A DNA stretch of 18,707 nucleotides from CAZDEK01 sp964504625 (GTDB lineage Bacteria > Patescibacteriota > Saccharimonadia > CAILAD01 > GCA-016700035). Shown here piece by piece: positions 6,071 to 13,822 of the stretch. Each line of letters begins with the position of its first letter. The stretch's first letter is position 1. The notes beneath the pieces were generated by a model, which was not told where the DNA came from, made no database searches, and was given only the letters and a program-made list of their open reading frames with translations. The stretch is from the NCBI GenBank assembly GCA_964504625.1, contig CAZDEK010000011.1:1-18707 (forward strand), written 5' to 3'. Position numbers and translations under genes: made by a program.

Positions 6071-7018
6071 CTAAGAGAACAGCGAGCGAGGCTGCTCCGC
6101 GGACCGCTGCTCTACCTGGCGAATTTTCTTGCCTTCATATCGGGGTGCATCTGGATCATGGGCGGGAATAATCGACTGATGCCCATCCACTACGTCATGC
6201 GCAAGCTGCTGAATCTCGCGGCGCAACTGCGCTGCTTCGATATCTGGTTCATCGGGTCGAGTTGAGAGGATTTCAGCGCCAGATCGTTGAGCTGCACTCT
6301 GCGATTCTGACGAGAGCTCAGGTCGAATCGACGAAACTCCTCTCCCTGAGTCAGAAGTTTTTTTGTACCACACAGGAATCTCTGTGGGATAGGAGTTGCC
6401 CTGACGATCCTGCCGCTTGCCTGCCTGCATCCAGGCTGCTGACTTGATGTGCGCGTCAGGAAAAGCCCGTCGAAATATCTGATAGGCCAGCTCCTCAGTC
6501 GAACCACTAACGCTCACCTCGTCCACCACCAGAATATTCTTACCAGCCATCTCCGGAAATACTTCTTGCATAGTCTGAATATAGCGATCATATACCCCGT
6601 CCTCCACCATATGGCGCATATCAATAGGCTCAGGGCGCGAGCCTGCCTCTCCCTCCTGGGCATGGAGGTTCACATAGTGCGTGTCCGGTTCTGGCTCATT
6701 ATGCTCAGGCGGGAATACCTGCCAAAATCCACGCACCAACCATGAAACTGGTCGAGCTGACTTATCAAGATAAAATACAGCATCAGCGTAGGCATGATCA
6801 CTCCCCGACTCCCCCTGAAAGCCAGTCCGAATCGTATCGAGCAGACGCTCGGTGTTTTCGATATATTTCGCACGCATACCTTCGCTATCTCCTCGTGCGA
6901 TCGTGTCGGTCGGCTGGACTCCTTGCCGCTCGGTAATGAGATCTAGATAGTTCTCAGCAGTAAGTAGCTTATACTCTGAATGACGAAAAGACTCGGGACT
7001 TGATTGAAGGCGCTCCAT
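6071..7018 (-). CDS. Phosphoribosyltransferase-domain protein
   Basis: 315 aa from the ATG at 7018. An upstream GTG would overlap the divergent gene and is unlikely. Residues 162-174 (ILVVDEVSVSGST) match the PRPP-binding loop of type I phosphoribosyltransferases (vvDDv..TGsT), the second acidic residue being Glu. FYLDKSARPVSWLVRGFW (82-99) corresponds to the N-terminal lobe strand with the substrate-facing K/R. The domain spans about 45-215. The C-terminal 100 residues are polar and probably disordered, with a short coiled coil near 258-278 (DIEAAQLRREIQQLAHDV). Similar orphan PRTases act in nucleotide salvage or regulation, but the substrate cannot be read here. The start codon lies inside a 9-bp inverted repeat. 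No clear terminator follows. Confidence 0.75.
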   Translation of the reverse strand: MERLQSSPESFRHSEYKLLTAENYLDLITERQGVQPTDTIARGDSEGMRAKYIENTERLLDTIRTGFQGESGSDHAYADAVFYLDKSARPVSWLVRGFWQVFPPEHNEPEPDTHYVNLHAQEGEAGSRPEPIDMRHMVEDGVYDRYIQTMQEVFPEMAGKNILVVDEVSVSGSTEELAYQIFRRAFPDAHIKSAAWMQAGKRQDRQGNSYPTEIPVWYKKTSDSGRGVSSIRPELSSESQSAAQRSGAEILSTRPDEPDIEAAQLRREIQQLAHDVVDGHQSIIPAHDPDAPRYEGKKIRQVEQRSAEQPRSLFS

Positions 7019-7035
7019 ACTTTCCAGTATGGAGC
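7012..7035. repeat. 9-bp inverted repeat over the start codon of the PRTase gene
   Basis: GCTCCATAC (7012-7020) and GTATGGAGC (7027-7035) are perfect arms around a 6-nt loop. On the minus strand the start codon ATG (7018-7016) sits in the 3' arm and GGAAA in the loop, and CATACT (7026-7031), a possible -10, is in the 5' arm. It could be an operator in the divergent promoter region or a start-codon-masking RNA hairpin. Confidence 0.7.
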
Positions 7036-7060
7036 AAACACACGCTGAGCCACAAGCGGG

Positions 7061-7066
7061 TACAAT
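7061..7066 (+). promoter_or_regulatory. -10 box of a leaderless promoter for the MprF-like gene
   Basis: TACAAT (5 of 6 to consensus) ends 6 nt before the ATG at 7073, and no Shine-Dalgarno precedes that ATG, so the transcript should start at or next to the start codon. The -35 is not recognisable. Confidence 0.65.
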
Positions 7067-7072
7067 GAACCT

Positions 7073-8710
7073 ATGCACAGTACCCGATCGACTCGCCTGC
7101 TAGCTACTATCTGGTTGGTGCGCCTAACTGGACTGGTAGTCGTCCTGAGCCCGCTTGTGAAACATGCCGGTGGAGGTGTGCTGCGCCGCTTGCCACTAGA
7201 GCCGCTGCATCTCTCGAGTAGTCTGGCAATCATAGCCGGGCTGAGCCTTATTTACCTCGCCGATCAGCTTGCAAACCGTAAACAGCAAGCCTACCATCTC
7301 AGTCTCGGCCTATTAGCCATCGTGCTGCTGGCAGAGCTGATTCATTATCACAATCCCCTCCCCACGATTCTAGCTTTAGGCCTTGGCAGCCTTCTGTTGA
7401 GCCAACGGCATATTTTTGCAGCCAGGAGCGACTCTGTTTCTCTCAAGCGCGGTCTTGCTAGAGCAGCCCTGGTACTAGGTCTCGCGGCGCTATATGGCAC
7501 ACTCGGTTTTCTGATCATCGACCAACGCGCCTTCGGCATAGAATTCGGACCCCTCGAAGCACTTTGGGCAACCCTCCGGCAGTTTTTTAGCTTGACGAGT
7601 GCCATTCCACCTCTAACGGTTACCGGCCGCTGGTTTCTCGACTCGCTTGATCTGATCGGTATCACTGCCTTCGCATTAGCCCTGACCGCCCTCTTCAAGC
7701 CGCTGCGCTTCCGCCTGCAGAGCTCCGCGCCAGATCGTGAACACGCCCACTCCATTCTCTTGCACTACGGAGGTACTACCGAGGATTACTTCAAAATATG
7801 GCCAGAGGACAAGCATTATTTTTTCAGTCGTGACGAGCAGGCCTTCCTTGCCTACGGAGTAGCTCGCGGGGTCGCACTAGTGCTGGATGGGCCAAGCGGA
7901 CTCCATGCTAGCTTTTCCTTACTGATGCAGGATTTTGGTGAGTATTGCACAATTAATGGCTGGCTACCGGCCATCCTCCACGCCGACACCACACTAGAGC
8001 ATCAACTATCCCCAGACTGGCGTCGTTATTCTATTGGCAATGAAGCCGTCATTGATAGCGAGCGCTTCACCCATGAGACCCTACGCGATAAGCACTGGCG
8101 CTACATAGCGAATAAAGCCAGGCGCGATGGACTCATCTTTGAGCTCTGGCCCAGCCCACTGAGTGAAGGACAGTTGAATGAACTCCGTAACATATCTAAG
8201 TCGTGGTTAGGTACAGACGGTCGTCGTGAATACCGCTTTATCATGGGCTATTTTGACACCGATTACCTCAAACGCTGCGCTATTGGCGTGTTGCGTCGTG
8301 GTGACCAAGTAGTGGCCTACGCAAATCTAGTACCTAGCTATGACGACACGGCTGTTTCGATTGACCATATGCGCTCGATGAAGGATATTTCACCCGTCAG
8401 TATGCACTTTCTCCTCGCTCGATTAATCGAGTATGCCGCTGAAGAGGGCCTCAAGCGCTTTAATCTCGGCCTTGCTCCGCTCTCAGCCAGTGAGTCAACT
8501 GAACGCAGCCTGACAGGATCAATCGTGCAAGGCCTCAAAACTATCGTCAAGCCGGTGTATTCCTTCGAGGGAGTTGCGCAGTTTAAGCAGAAATTCCGTC
8601 CGGAATGGGAGGAGCGCTATATATACCTTCGAGGCCGGTCAACAGATCTGCCACGCGTTGGGTTAGCCCTCTATGATTTGGTTAGCTTTTCGCGTTCACC
8701 ACGCGACTAA
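7073..8710 (+). CDS. mprF: Phosphatidylglycerol lysyltransferase, MprF-like (DUF2156)
   Basis: 545 aa integral membrane protein. About six hydrophobic helices occupy 11-210 (roughly 11-28, 48-64, 77-93, 97-110, 130-149, 192-208). The cytoplasmic C-terminal domain from about 215 is the DUF2156 aminoacyl-transferase fold, seen in HYGGTTEDYFKIWPEDKHYF, RGVALVLDGPSG and the RRYSIGNEAVID segment. MprF enzymes transfer lysine or alanine from charged tRNA to phosphatidylglycerol, lowering surface charge and giving resistance to cationic peptides. This form lacks most of the 8-helix flippase domain of the 840-880-aa MprF of Firmicutes, so it may be synthase only. It also has no fused lysyl-tRNA synthetase as in LysX. 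It diverges from the PRTase gene and overlaps the next convergent gene by 29 bp. Confidence 0.85.
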   Translation: MHSTRSTRLLATIWLVRLTGLVVVLSPLVKHAGGGVLRRLPLEPLHLSSSLAIIAGLSLIYLADQLANRKQQAYHLSLGLLAIVLLAELIHYHNPLPTILALGLGSLLLSQRHIFAARSDSVSLKRGLARAALVLGLAALYGTLGFLIIDQRAFGIEFGPLEALWATLRQFFSLTSAIPPLTVTGRWFLDSLDLIGITAFALALTALFKPLRFRLQSSAPDREHAHSILLHYGGTTEDYFKIWPEDKHYFFSRDEQAFLAYGVARGVALVLDGPSGLHASFSLLMQDFGEYCTINGWLPAILHADTTLEHQLSPDWRRYSIGNEAVIDSERFTHETLRDKHWRYIANKARRDGLIFELWPSPLSEGQLNELRNISKSWLGTDGRREYRFIMGYFDTDYLKRCAIGVLRRGDQVVAYANLVPSYDDTAVSIDHMRSMKDISPVSMHFLLARLIEYAAEEGLKRFNLGLAPLSASESTERSLTGSIVQGLKTIVKPVYSFEGVAQFKQKFRPEWEERYIYLRGRSTDLPRVGLALYDLVSFSRSPRD

Positions 8711-9080
8711 GCGATGCAGCAGCAATCGCTAGCGAAATCGCTGCCAATGGTAGCTCGACGAGAAGAGCCATCACCAAGGCGACAGTAAGATCATTGCCAA
8801 ATTTAGCAGTAGTCACATCAAACCATGCATCCGCCACTAGCAGTGATGCAGCAGCCGAGGCGGCCAAAACCACCCAGTGGGAATGGCGCCAGGCTAAGTA
8901 CGCAGCGCCAAGTACCACTATTAATAATATGAGATCGAAGCCGACCCAAGCCAGATCCCAATTATGGACAAGGTGGCGTTGTGGCAGTACTGTTGCCAAA
9001 TAGCCGATCCATGGAATGAGAATGGCCGCTAAACCGAAGTAGACGCCAAAGATCCAACGAGGTAACCGAAAAGCTCTCAT
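8682..9080 (-). CDS. Four-helix small membrane protein of an actinobacteria-like family
   Basis: 132 aa with helices at about 10-32, 44-64, 69-86 and 97-125. The motifs ATVLPQRHLVHNWDLAWVGFD and VADAWFDVTTA are, from memory, characteristic of a hypothetical membrane protein family common in Actinobacteria. The function is unknown. I chose the ATG at 9080 over one at 9146 because the extra 22 residues lack family character and a TACAAT box lies 6 nt before 9080. The 3' end overlaps the convergent MprF-like gene by 29 bp. Charged His/Asp/Arg residues between helices 1 and 2 are the only polar conserved patch visible. Confidence 0.78.
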   Translation of the reverse strand: MRAFRLPRWIFGVYFGLAAILIPWIGYLATVLPQRHLVHNWDLAWVGFDLILLIVVLGAAYLAWRHSHWVVLAASAAASLLVADAWFDVTTAKFGNDLTVALVMALLVELPLAAISLAIAAASLSRVVNAKS

Positions 9081-9086
9081 GCCCAG

Positions 9087-9092
9087 ATTGTA
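9087..9092 (-). promoter_or_regulatory. -10 box of a leaderless promoter
   Basis: On the minus strand TACAAT ends 6 nt before the ATG at 9080, the same sequence and spacing as for the MprF-like gene. A weak TTGCTC lies 18 bp upstream. Confidence 0.6.
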
Positions 9093-9130
9093 CTCCTGGC
9101 AACTAAGTATGAGCAAAGAGACATTACCAA

Positions 9131-9163
9131 AAAAGAACCTCGCCACACCGCAGTGTGACGAGG
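9131..9163 (-). terminator. Intrinsic terminator of the transglutaminase-like operon
   Basis: CCTCG/CGAGG plus CACAC/GTGTG pair (9138-9148 with 9153-9163) with one mismatch and a CGCA loop. On the minus strand TTCTTTTTT follows directly. It lies 15 nt past the stop of the 79-aa gene. Confidence 0.88.
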
Positions 9164-9178
9164 TGGTGACCAGAACGG

Positions 9179-9418
9179 TCAGAGTGCCGGTAGGGCCGGC
9201 TCTGGCTTGAGGCGCGGACCAGCTCCGCGAGACGGACGAGCCGCGGCAGTCGTGGTCTCGCCGCGGGGATCGACCCCGGGGTTCGCCTCGATCCAGCGAT
9301 AGCCCTCGGCGAGCTTGTCGCTGCCGTGACGTGCCGCGATCTGCGCATCGGTGAGCCCAGACTCACGCAGCTGGTAGATGCGCTTCGCCTCTTCCTGACT
9401 CTGCTTCTTGCTAGCCAT
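9179..9418 (-). CDS. Small HTH-like protein coupled to the transglutaminase-like gene
   Basis: 79 aa from the ATG at 9418. Residues 9-35 (EEAKRIYQLRESGLTDAQIAARHGS) resemble the resolvase/Hin-type helix-turn-helix, in which a short helix, a GLT turn and an AQIAARHG recognition region recur. The tail from about 50 is Pro/Ala/Arg-rich and likely disordered (RPSRGAGPRLKPEPALPAL). The ATG overlaps the end of the upstream gene by 8 nt (ATGGCTAG), with GAAAGGG as Shine-Dalgarno, so the pair is translationally coupled. It could be a DNA-binding regulator or a partner of the larger protein. Codons are more GC-rich than in the upstream gene, and a strong terminator follows. Confidence 0.65.
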   Translation of the reverse strand: MASKKQSQEEAKRIYQLRESGLTDAQIAARHGSDKLAEGYRWIEANPGVDPRGETTTAAARPSRGAGPRLKPEPALPAL

Positions 9419-11432
9419 CAGCAGATACCCTTTCTGTCTGGATGATTCTGGTTGAGTTGGGTTGCTTAGCTTGAGCGGTGAGCCGCTCGATGAGCCGCCG
9501 TACAAGCGCATGGCGTAGGACTGGCGGTAGACGGTTGAGATGGTGCCAAGCCTCGCGAACTCGCTCCTGGACATCAGGTTCGAGGAACAAGGCACTGGGC
9601 CATTCTAGCGTGGCCCCATCAACCTGTCCAGCATCTGTCAGCCAGCCGGCAAAGGTCTGGGTGTTGATTTCTCGAGGAGCTGGCTCACCTTCGTGGGCAA
9701 CAACGATACGGAAGTCGTTGTCGTCATCGAGCTCGGTGCTGCGATAGTGCAGATCACTAATCACCTCGTGAGCGATCACCTGACTCGAGGTGTATGGCAG
9801 CAGGTCAGCTGGCGTCATGCGTTGACGCGTCCACTCATCCCAGGCATACAGATGCATGAGCACTCCACAAGCGATCTGCATGCTCGGTCGACCGAATTCC
9901 AGGGCAGCATGAGGAAACTTCCACTGTGTCGCCGGCTCGGTGAACTCGAGGAACGAGTAGTATGATGACCGAAACTCGTGCACGATCGGCGACACAAACG
10001 CGTCGCGCTGAACTCGCTCAGTCATATAGGGATCCTTACCGTATAGCTCGGTCACTGAGCTACGGATACGAGCTTCCTCATCGGGAATGACCGCTTTATT
10101 GGGCAGACGATAGGAGCTGATAAGCTCTGAAAGGATGGCATGAGCTGCCAGTTTCTGAGGGCTCCATCGCTTCGAAGTGCTACGTTTTTCCATCAGCAGG
10201 TTAAGACCCATATCGGTATAATCACCAAGATCCTGGAGCTGCACCAAGGCCTTACCCATCAACACAACCAGATCGATAATGTCCGTCTCGGGGTTGAGTC
10301 GGCTGGTGGCGAATATCTTTTCACGGTCAGCCAGCATAACATCAACCATTTGGAATGCCATGCTGAGATCGAGATCCAGCTCTTTCCAACACTCATCAAT
10401 CTCGCGATGACGCAGCTGGATGGTGAGGCCTGGGAAAACAGCAGCATGCCGCTCGAGCAATGCATAGGCACTATCTAGCGAAACAACGTCATGCTCGCCG
10501 AAACGACCATAGCCGACGTCATCAAGATAGAAGAGCTTGTCCATCCAAGGATCAAAACCGACCCATTCACTGTCCGCCATAACCTGCAAGAAAATACACA
10601 CATGCGGATCGCCGGTAGCACTTACCTGTCGATCCGGGTTGCGCTGCTCTGCTTCTCTCAGGAGCTGACGGATGGAGCCGAGTAGGCCAACCGGAAGCTC
10701 AAGGCCACGCGCCTCACAAAAGCCGAGAACCTGACGCATCTGCTGGGCCATACGGCGCCAGCTGTAATCCTTATCACTCTCAGTGACCCAGGAAAACATA
10801 TAGCGAAGGCCTGCCGCTTCACAAAAAGACGCACACAGGATCCCCATGCCGAGACAGCAAGGAATCATCCCCGAATCCGGAAATCGACCAAAAACATGCG
10901 GAAGGCAGGCCCATGGCGAATAGTCATGATCCAGATGAGGTTCATCTTGCTGGCGACGCGCCCGCACCCTCTCCAGAGAGAGAATCGGATGACGACTATC
11001 CCAAACATCAGGCTTCAAGAGTTCATAGGCACGGCTAATCAGATCTTCACGCTGAGAATAATCCGAAGACCGCCGAATTTGCTCAGCGATCATCAAGACC
11101 TCTACAGGCAATGAATCCTTGGCGGCAGCAATGATATGACGACCAAACTGCTCAAGCTCGGCAGCCGTGGTGAGGTATGCATCATCAAGCTGATACGACG
11201 GCGCTGGCACCAACGATCGAAGCTGCCGATATGCTTGCCGCGATGAGAGTGTCGAAAATGCACGCGAGCTACTATACATTCCAGCTCTACGGATTGTTTT
11301 CGATCGAGCATCATCGAGCAGCTGCCCTTCAAGCAGCCAATCTCGCAGCTGGCTGCCTTCGCGCAGGAATTCTCGAGCCAGCCGGGGGGAGATGGCAGGG
11401 TGGTAACGCGTCATGATCGAGTGGAGAGTCAT
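9411..11432 (-). CDS. Large transglutaminase-like (papain-fold) protein
   Basis: 673 aa with no signal peptide, so cytoplasmic. The centre carries a transglutaminase-like triad pattern. Cys192 or Cys193 (GMIPCCLGMGILCASF) heads a helix running to AAGLRYMFSW, His277 is in GDPHVCIFLQV and Asp294 is in WVGFDPW, matching the family C..(helix)..Gi.ar then HaW.ev...W..fDpt. Flanking helical regions (1-160 and 330-660) are not recognised. Members act as proteases, peptide-N-glycanases or crosslinking enzymes, so the substrate here is unknown. The C..H gap of 84 residues is longer than usual, with an inserted helical stretch. The ATG at 11432 has AAGGAG 4 nt upstream. The second gene of the operon overlaps its stop. 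Assignment is by motif only. Confidence 0.62.
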   Translation of the reverse strand: MTLHSIMTRYHPAISPRLAREFLREGSQLRDWLLEGQLLDDARSKTIRRAGMYSSSRAFSTLSSRQAYRQLRSLVPAPSYQLDDAYLTTAAELEQFGRHIIAAAKDSLPVEVLMIAEQIRRSSDYSQREDLISRAYELLKPDVWDSRHPILSLERVRARRQQDEPHLDHDYSPWACLPHVFGRFPDSGMIPCCLGMGILCASFCEAAGLRYMFSWVTESDKDYSWRRMAQQMRQVLGFCEARGLELPVGLLGSIRQLLREAEQRNPDRQVSATGDPHVCIFLQVMADSEWVGFDPWMDKLFYLDDVGYGRFGEHDVVSLDSAYALLERHAAVFPGLTIQLRHREIDECWKELDLDLSMAFQMVDVMLADREKIFATSRLNPETDIIDLVVLMGKALVQLQDLGDYTDMGLNLLMEKRSTSKRWSPQKLAAHAILSELISSYRLPNKAVIPDEEARIRSSVTELYGKDPYMTERVQRDAFVSPIVHEFRSSYYSFLEFTEPATQWKFPHAALEFGRPSMQIACGVLMHLYAWDEWTRQRMTPADLLPYTSSQVIAHEVISDLHYRSTELDDDNDFRIVVAHEGEPAPREINTQTFAGWLTDAGQVDGATLEWPSALFLEPDVQERVREAWHHLNRLPPVLRHALVRRLIERLTAQAKQPNSTRIIQTERVSADG

Positions 11433-11508
11433 ATTGCTCCTTGTGTCCTAGTGAGACGCAACGATGACAAGGTACGAATGTGCTGCCTACAAACGGACAG
11501 ATCGGGAT

Positions 11509-11537
11509 ATTTTATAATCAATACACCACAACATCAA
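11509..11537 (-). promoter_or_regulatory. Promoter of the transglutaminase-like operon
   Basis: On the minus strand TTGATG (11532-11537), a 17-bp spacer and TAAAAT (11509-11514) precede the gene by about 75 nt. A perfect 8-bp inverted repeat, TGATATCT/AGATATCA (11558-11565 with 11571-11578), lies about 20 bp upstream of the -35 and might be an activator site. The remainder of 11433-11724 holds only the groEL terminator. Confidence 0.55.
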
Positions 11538-11676
11538 GCATAAGCCACTACGATACGTGATATCTCTTCCAGATATCATTGATTAGCTTAGGTTTTGATT
11601 ATAAATATCTTACTTTTACCACAATAACCGATGCAGATTCAGACCCGGCAATGACGTCGAGTTTTTCTTGTTATGA

Positions 11677-11709
11677 CGAAAAAGAGCCCTCAGCGGGGCT
11701 CATTTTTCG
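11677..11709 (-). terminator. Intrinsic terminator after groEL
   Basis: GAGCCC (11684-11689) pairs with GGGCTC (11696-11701) around a 6-nt loop. The stem is extended by an A5/T5 outer helix. On the minus strand the stem is followed by CTTTTTCG. It lies 16 nt past the groEL stop. Confidence 0.88.
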
Positions 11710-11724
11710 TGCATTTTGGCAGAG

Positions 11725-13356
11725 TTACATCATACCGCCCATGTCAGGCATACCACCGCCACCTGGCAGAGGCGCTTCCTTCTCAGGAATGTCCACCACC
11801 GCAGCTTCGGTAGTGAGGAGCATGGCGACGGCCGAGGTGGCATTCACCAGCGCGCTCTTCGTCACCTTCACCGGGTCAATGATACCGGCCTTGAGCATAT
11901 CGACCTGGGCATCTTTGGCGAAGTCCCAACCGATGTTGTCGGCTTTCGAGACGGCTTCAAGGATAACCGCAACGTCGGTAATACCAGCATTGGCCGCAAT
12001 CTGTCGCAGTGGCGACTCAAGCGCTTTCGCAACTAGCTTCACGCCGACTTCTTCCTCTGGATCATCACTCTTCACGTCGTCGAGCTGACGAGCAATCTTG
12101 GCGAGCGCGGCGCCACCACCGGGTACGATACCTTCGGCCACGGCAGCCTTGGTGGAGTTAATTGCATCCTCGATACGCAGCTTCTTCTCTTTGAGCTCCA
12201 CCTCTGATGCTGCACCGACCTTAATGACGGCTACGCCAGCTTCGAGCTTAGCGACACGCTCTTGAAGCTTTTCGAGCTCATACTCACTGGTAGTCTCTTT
12301 CATCTGGGCCTTAATCTGCGCTGCGCGCTCCTTGATCTGACCCTGATCGCCCTTACCTTCGACGATGGTGGTGTTGTCCTTGGTGGCGATCACCTTACGA
12401 GCTTCACCCAGCATCTCAACCGTGGCATCCTCGAGCTTCAAGCCAAGCTCTTCGGTAATCACCTGACCACCCGTGAGGATAGCAATGTCCTCGAGCATGG
12501 CTTTGCGACGGTCACCGAAAGCTGGAGCCTTGAGCGCCAGCGCGTTAAAGGTGCCGCGTAGCTTGTTGAGAATGAGTGTAGTGAGCGCCTCACCCTCGAC
12601 CTCTTCAGCGATGATGACGAGCTCTTTCTTGCCCTCCTGGGCAAGCTGTTCGAGCAGTGGCAGAATCTCCTGAATCGAGCTGATCTTCTTGTCGGTCAGC
12701 AGGATTGGAGCGTTCTCGTAAACCGCCTCCATGCGGGTCGTATCAGTCACCATGTAGGCCGAGACGTAGCCCTTATCGAACTGCATGCCTTCGACGACTT
12801 CTTTCTCCAGGCCAAGCCCCTGGCTTTCCTCGACAGTCACGATGCCATCTTCACCGACGGTTTCCATGACTTCAGCAATCAGCGCACCGACTTCTGGATC
12901 ACCGGCAGAGATGGTGGCAACGTTCGCAATCTCTTCCTTGCCTTTCACCGGCTTCGCCATCGAGTCGAGGCCTTTTACGACCTCCTTTGTAGCTTTCTCA
13001 ATGCCGCGGCGCACCGCCATCGGGTTGGCGCCGGCCGCAACGTTCTTCACGCCCTCTTCCATGATGGCTTGAGCCAGCACGGTCGCAGTGGTGGTACCGT
13101 CACCGGCCATATCATTCGTCTTCGAGGCGACTTCACGCACAACTTGCGCGCCCATATTCTCAAAAGCGTCCTCGAGCTCAATTTCCTTGGCAATGGTCAC
13201 GCCATCATTTGTCACCATTGGGCTGCCGAACTTTTTCTCTAAGACAACGTTGCGACCCTTTGGCCCCAGCGTAGTCTTCACGGTATTGGCGAGCTTATCG
13301 ACGCCGTCTTTCAGCTTCTTACGAGCGTCTTCCGAGTGCAAAATGTCTTTTGCCAT
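11725..13356 (-). CDS. groL: 60 kDa chaperonin GroEL
   Basis: 543 aa, the normal length. It forms the double-ring ATP-driven folding chamber of the cytoplasm that works with GroES. LGPKGRNV (30-37), NDGVT (50-54) and GDGTTT (85-90) form the ATP site, with the catalytic-region Asp86 and Asp51 retained. VPGGGAAL lies in the second equatorial half. The tail ends in a short glycine-methionine stretch (GGGGMPDMGGMM), like the flexible GGM repeats of other GroELs. The start overlaps the groES stop by one base (TAATG), with AGGGGA as Shine-Dalgarno, so the pair is coupled. It is controlled through the CIRCE element upstream of groES. Confidence 0.99.
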   Translation of the reverse strand: MAKDILHSEDARKKLKDGVDKLANTVKTTLGPKGRNVVLEKKFGSPMVTNDGVTIAKEIELEDAFENMGAQVVREVASKTNDMAGDGTTTATVLAQAIMEEGVKNVAAGANPMAVRRGIEKATKEVVKGLDSMAKPVKGKEEIANVATISAGDPEVGALIAEVMETVGEDGIVTVEESQGLGLEKEVVEGMQFDKGYVSAYMVTDTTRMEAVYENAPILLTDKKISSIQEILPLLEQLAQEGKKELVIIAEEVEGEALTTLILNKLRGTFNALALKAPAFGDRRKAMLEDIAILTGGQVITEELGLKLEDATVEMLGEARKVIATKDNTTIVEGKGDQGQIKERAAQIKAQMKETTSEYELEKLQERVAKLEAGVAVIKVGAASEVELKEKKLRIEDAINSTKAAVAEGIVPGGGAALAKIARQLDDVKSDDPEEEVGVKLVAKALESPLRQIAANAGITDVAVILEAVSKADNIGWDFAKDAQVDMLKAGIIDPVKVTKSALVNATSAVAMLLTTEAAVVDIPEKEAPLPGGGGMPDMGGMM

Positions 13357-13625
13357 TACTTGTCCCCTTTCACGACGGCAAGCAGGTCTTCTTCCTTGCC
13401 GATCAAGTATTCTTTGCCATCCACCTTGACGTCATCCGGACCGTAGCTCTTATAAAGCACGGTGTCTCCGGCTTTCACTTCCTTCACTTCTTTGCCGACA
13501 GCCAATACTTTGGCCATCTTGGGCTTCTCTTTCGCACTGTCAGGCAGCACGATCCCCGAAGCCGTGGTCTCTTCGGCCTCGAGCTGCTCCATGACAATTC
13601 GATCTGCGAGCGGTTGCAGCTTCAT
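13356..13625 (-). CDS. groS: 10 kDa co-chaperonin GroES
   Basis: 89 aa, slightly shorter than the 95-97 aa of many GroES. It is the heptameric lid of the GroEL chamber. KLQPLADRIVMEQ (2-14) begins the beta barrel. The mobile loop with EETTASGIVLPDSAKEKP is complete and carries the GIVLP contact motif. VLYKSYGPDDVKVDGKEYLI forms the C-terminal barrel. The ATG at 13625 follows GAGGAGGAG closely. It is the first gene of the groESL operon. Confidence 0.99.
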   Translation of the reverse strand: MKLQPLADRIVMEQLEAEETTASGIVLPDSAKEKPKMAKVLAVGKEVKEVKAGDTVLYKSYGPDDVKVDGKEYLIGKEEDLLAVVKGDK

Positions 13626-13690
13626 AGCTCCTCCTCATTAGTTATTTTCTCAGCTTACAAAATGATAACGCCCCCAATTACTCGGAAGCA

Positions 13691-13750
13691 TTAGCACTCT
13701 CAATAGCCGAGTGCTAATTTCAGTATAGAAAGCTGCGCTCATGTCGTCAA
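13691..13750 (-). promoter_or_regulatory. groESL promoter with CIRCE operator
   Basis: CIRCE is perfect: TTAGCACTC (13691-13699), 9 bp, GAGTGCTAA (13709-13717). On the minus strand TTGACG (13745-13750), a 17-bp spacer and TATACT (13722-13727) lie directly upstream, so CIRCE covers the transcription start. This implies HrcA repression with heat-shock derepression. Confidence 0.95.
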
Positions 13751-13761
13751 GTAACAGAAAG

Positions 13762-13816
13762 CCCGCCTCCAAACGAGAGAGGCAGGGTATGGGAGGGAGC
13801 CCGAAGGCCCCCTCCC
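13762..13816 (-). terminator. Tandem terminator hairpins after the lipoprotein gene
   Basis: Just after the lipoprotein stop, GGGAGGG/CCCTCCC plus GCC/GGC pair (13791-13801 with 13806-13816) around a CGAA loop. A second stem, CCGCCTC-like, lies at 13762-13769 with 13779-13787, followed on the minus strand by CTTTCT. The pair separates the upstream unit from groESL. Confidence 0.7.
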
Positions 13817-13822
13817 CTGGCG

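Noticed and set aside
7019..7078. GTG start 60 nt upstream for the PRTase gene
   Set aside because: It would overlap the start of the divergent MprF-like gene and cover both promoters. The added residues show no family resemblance.
11579..12088. Plus-strand open frame running into groEL
   Set aside because: Most of it is antisense to groEL and it crosses the groEL terminator; there is no promoter or Shine-Dalgarno.
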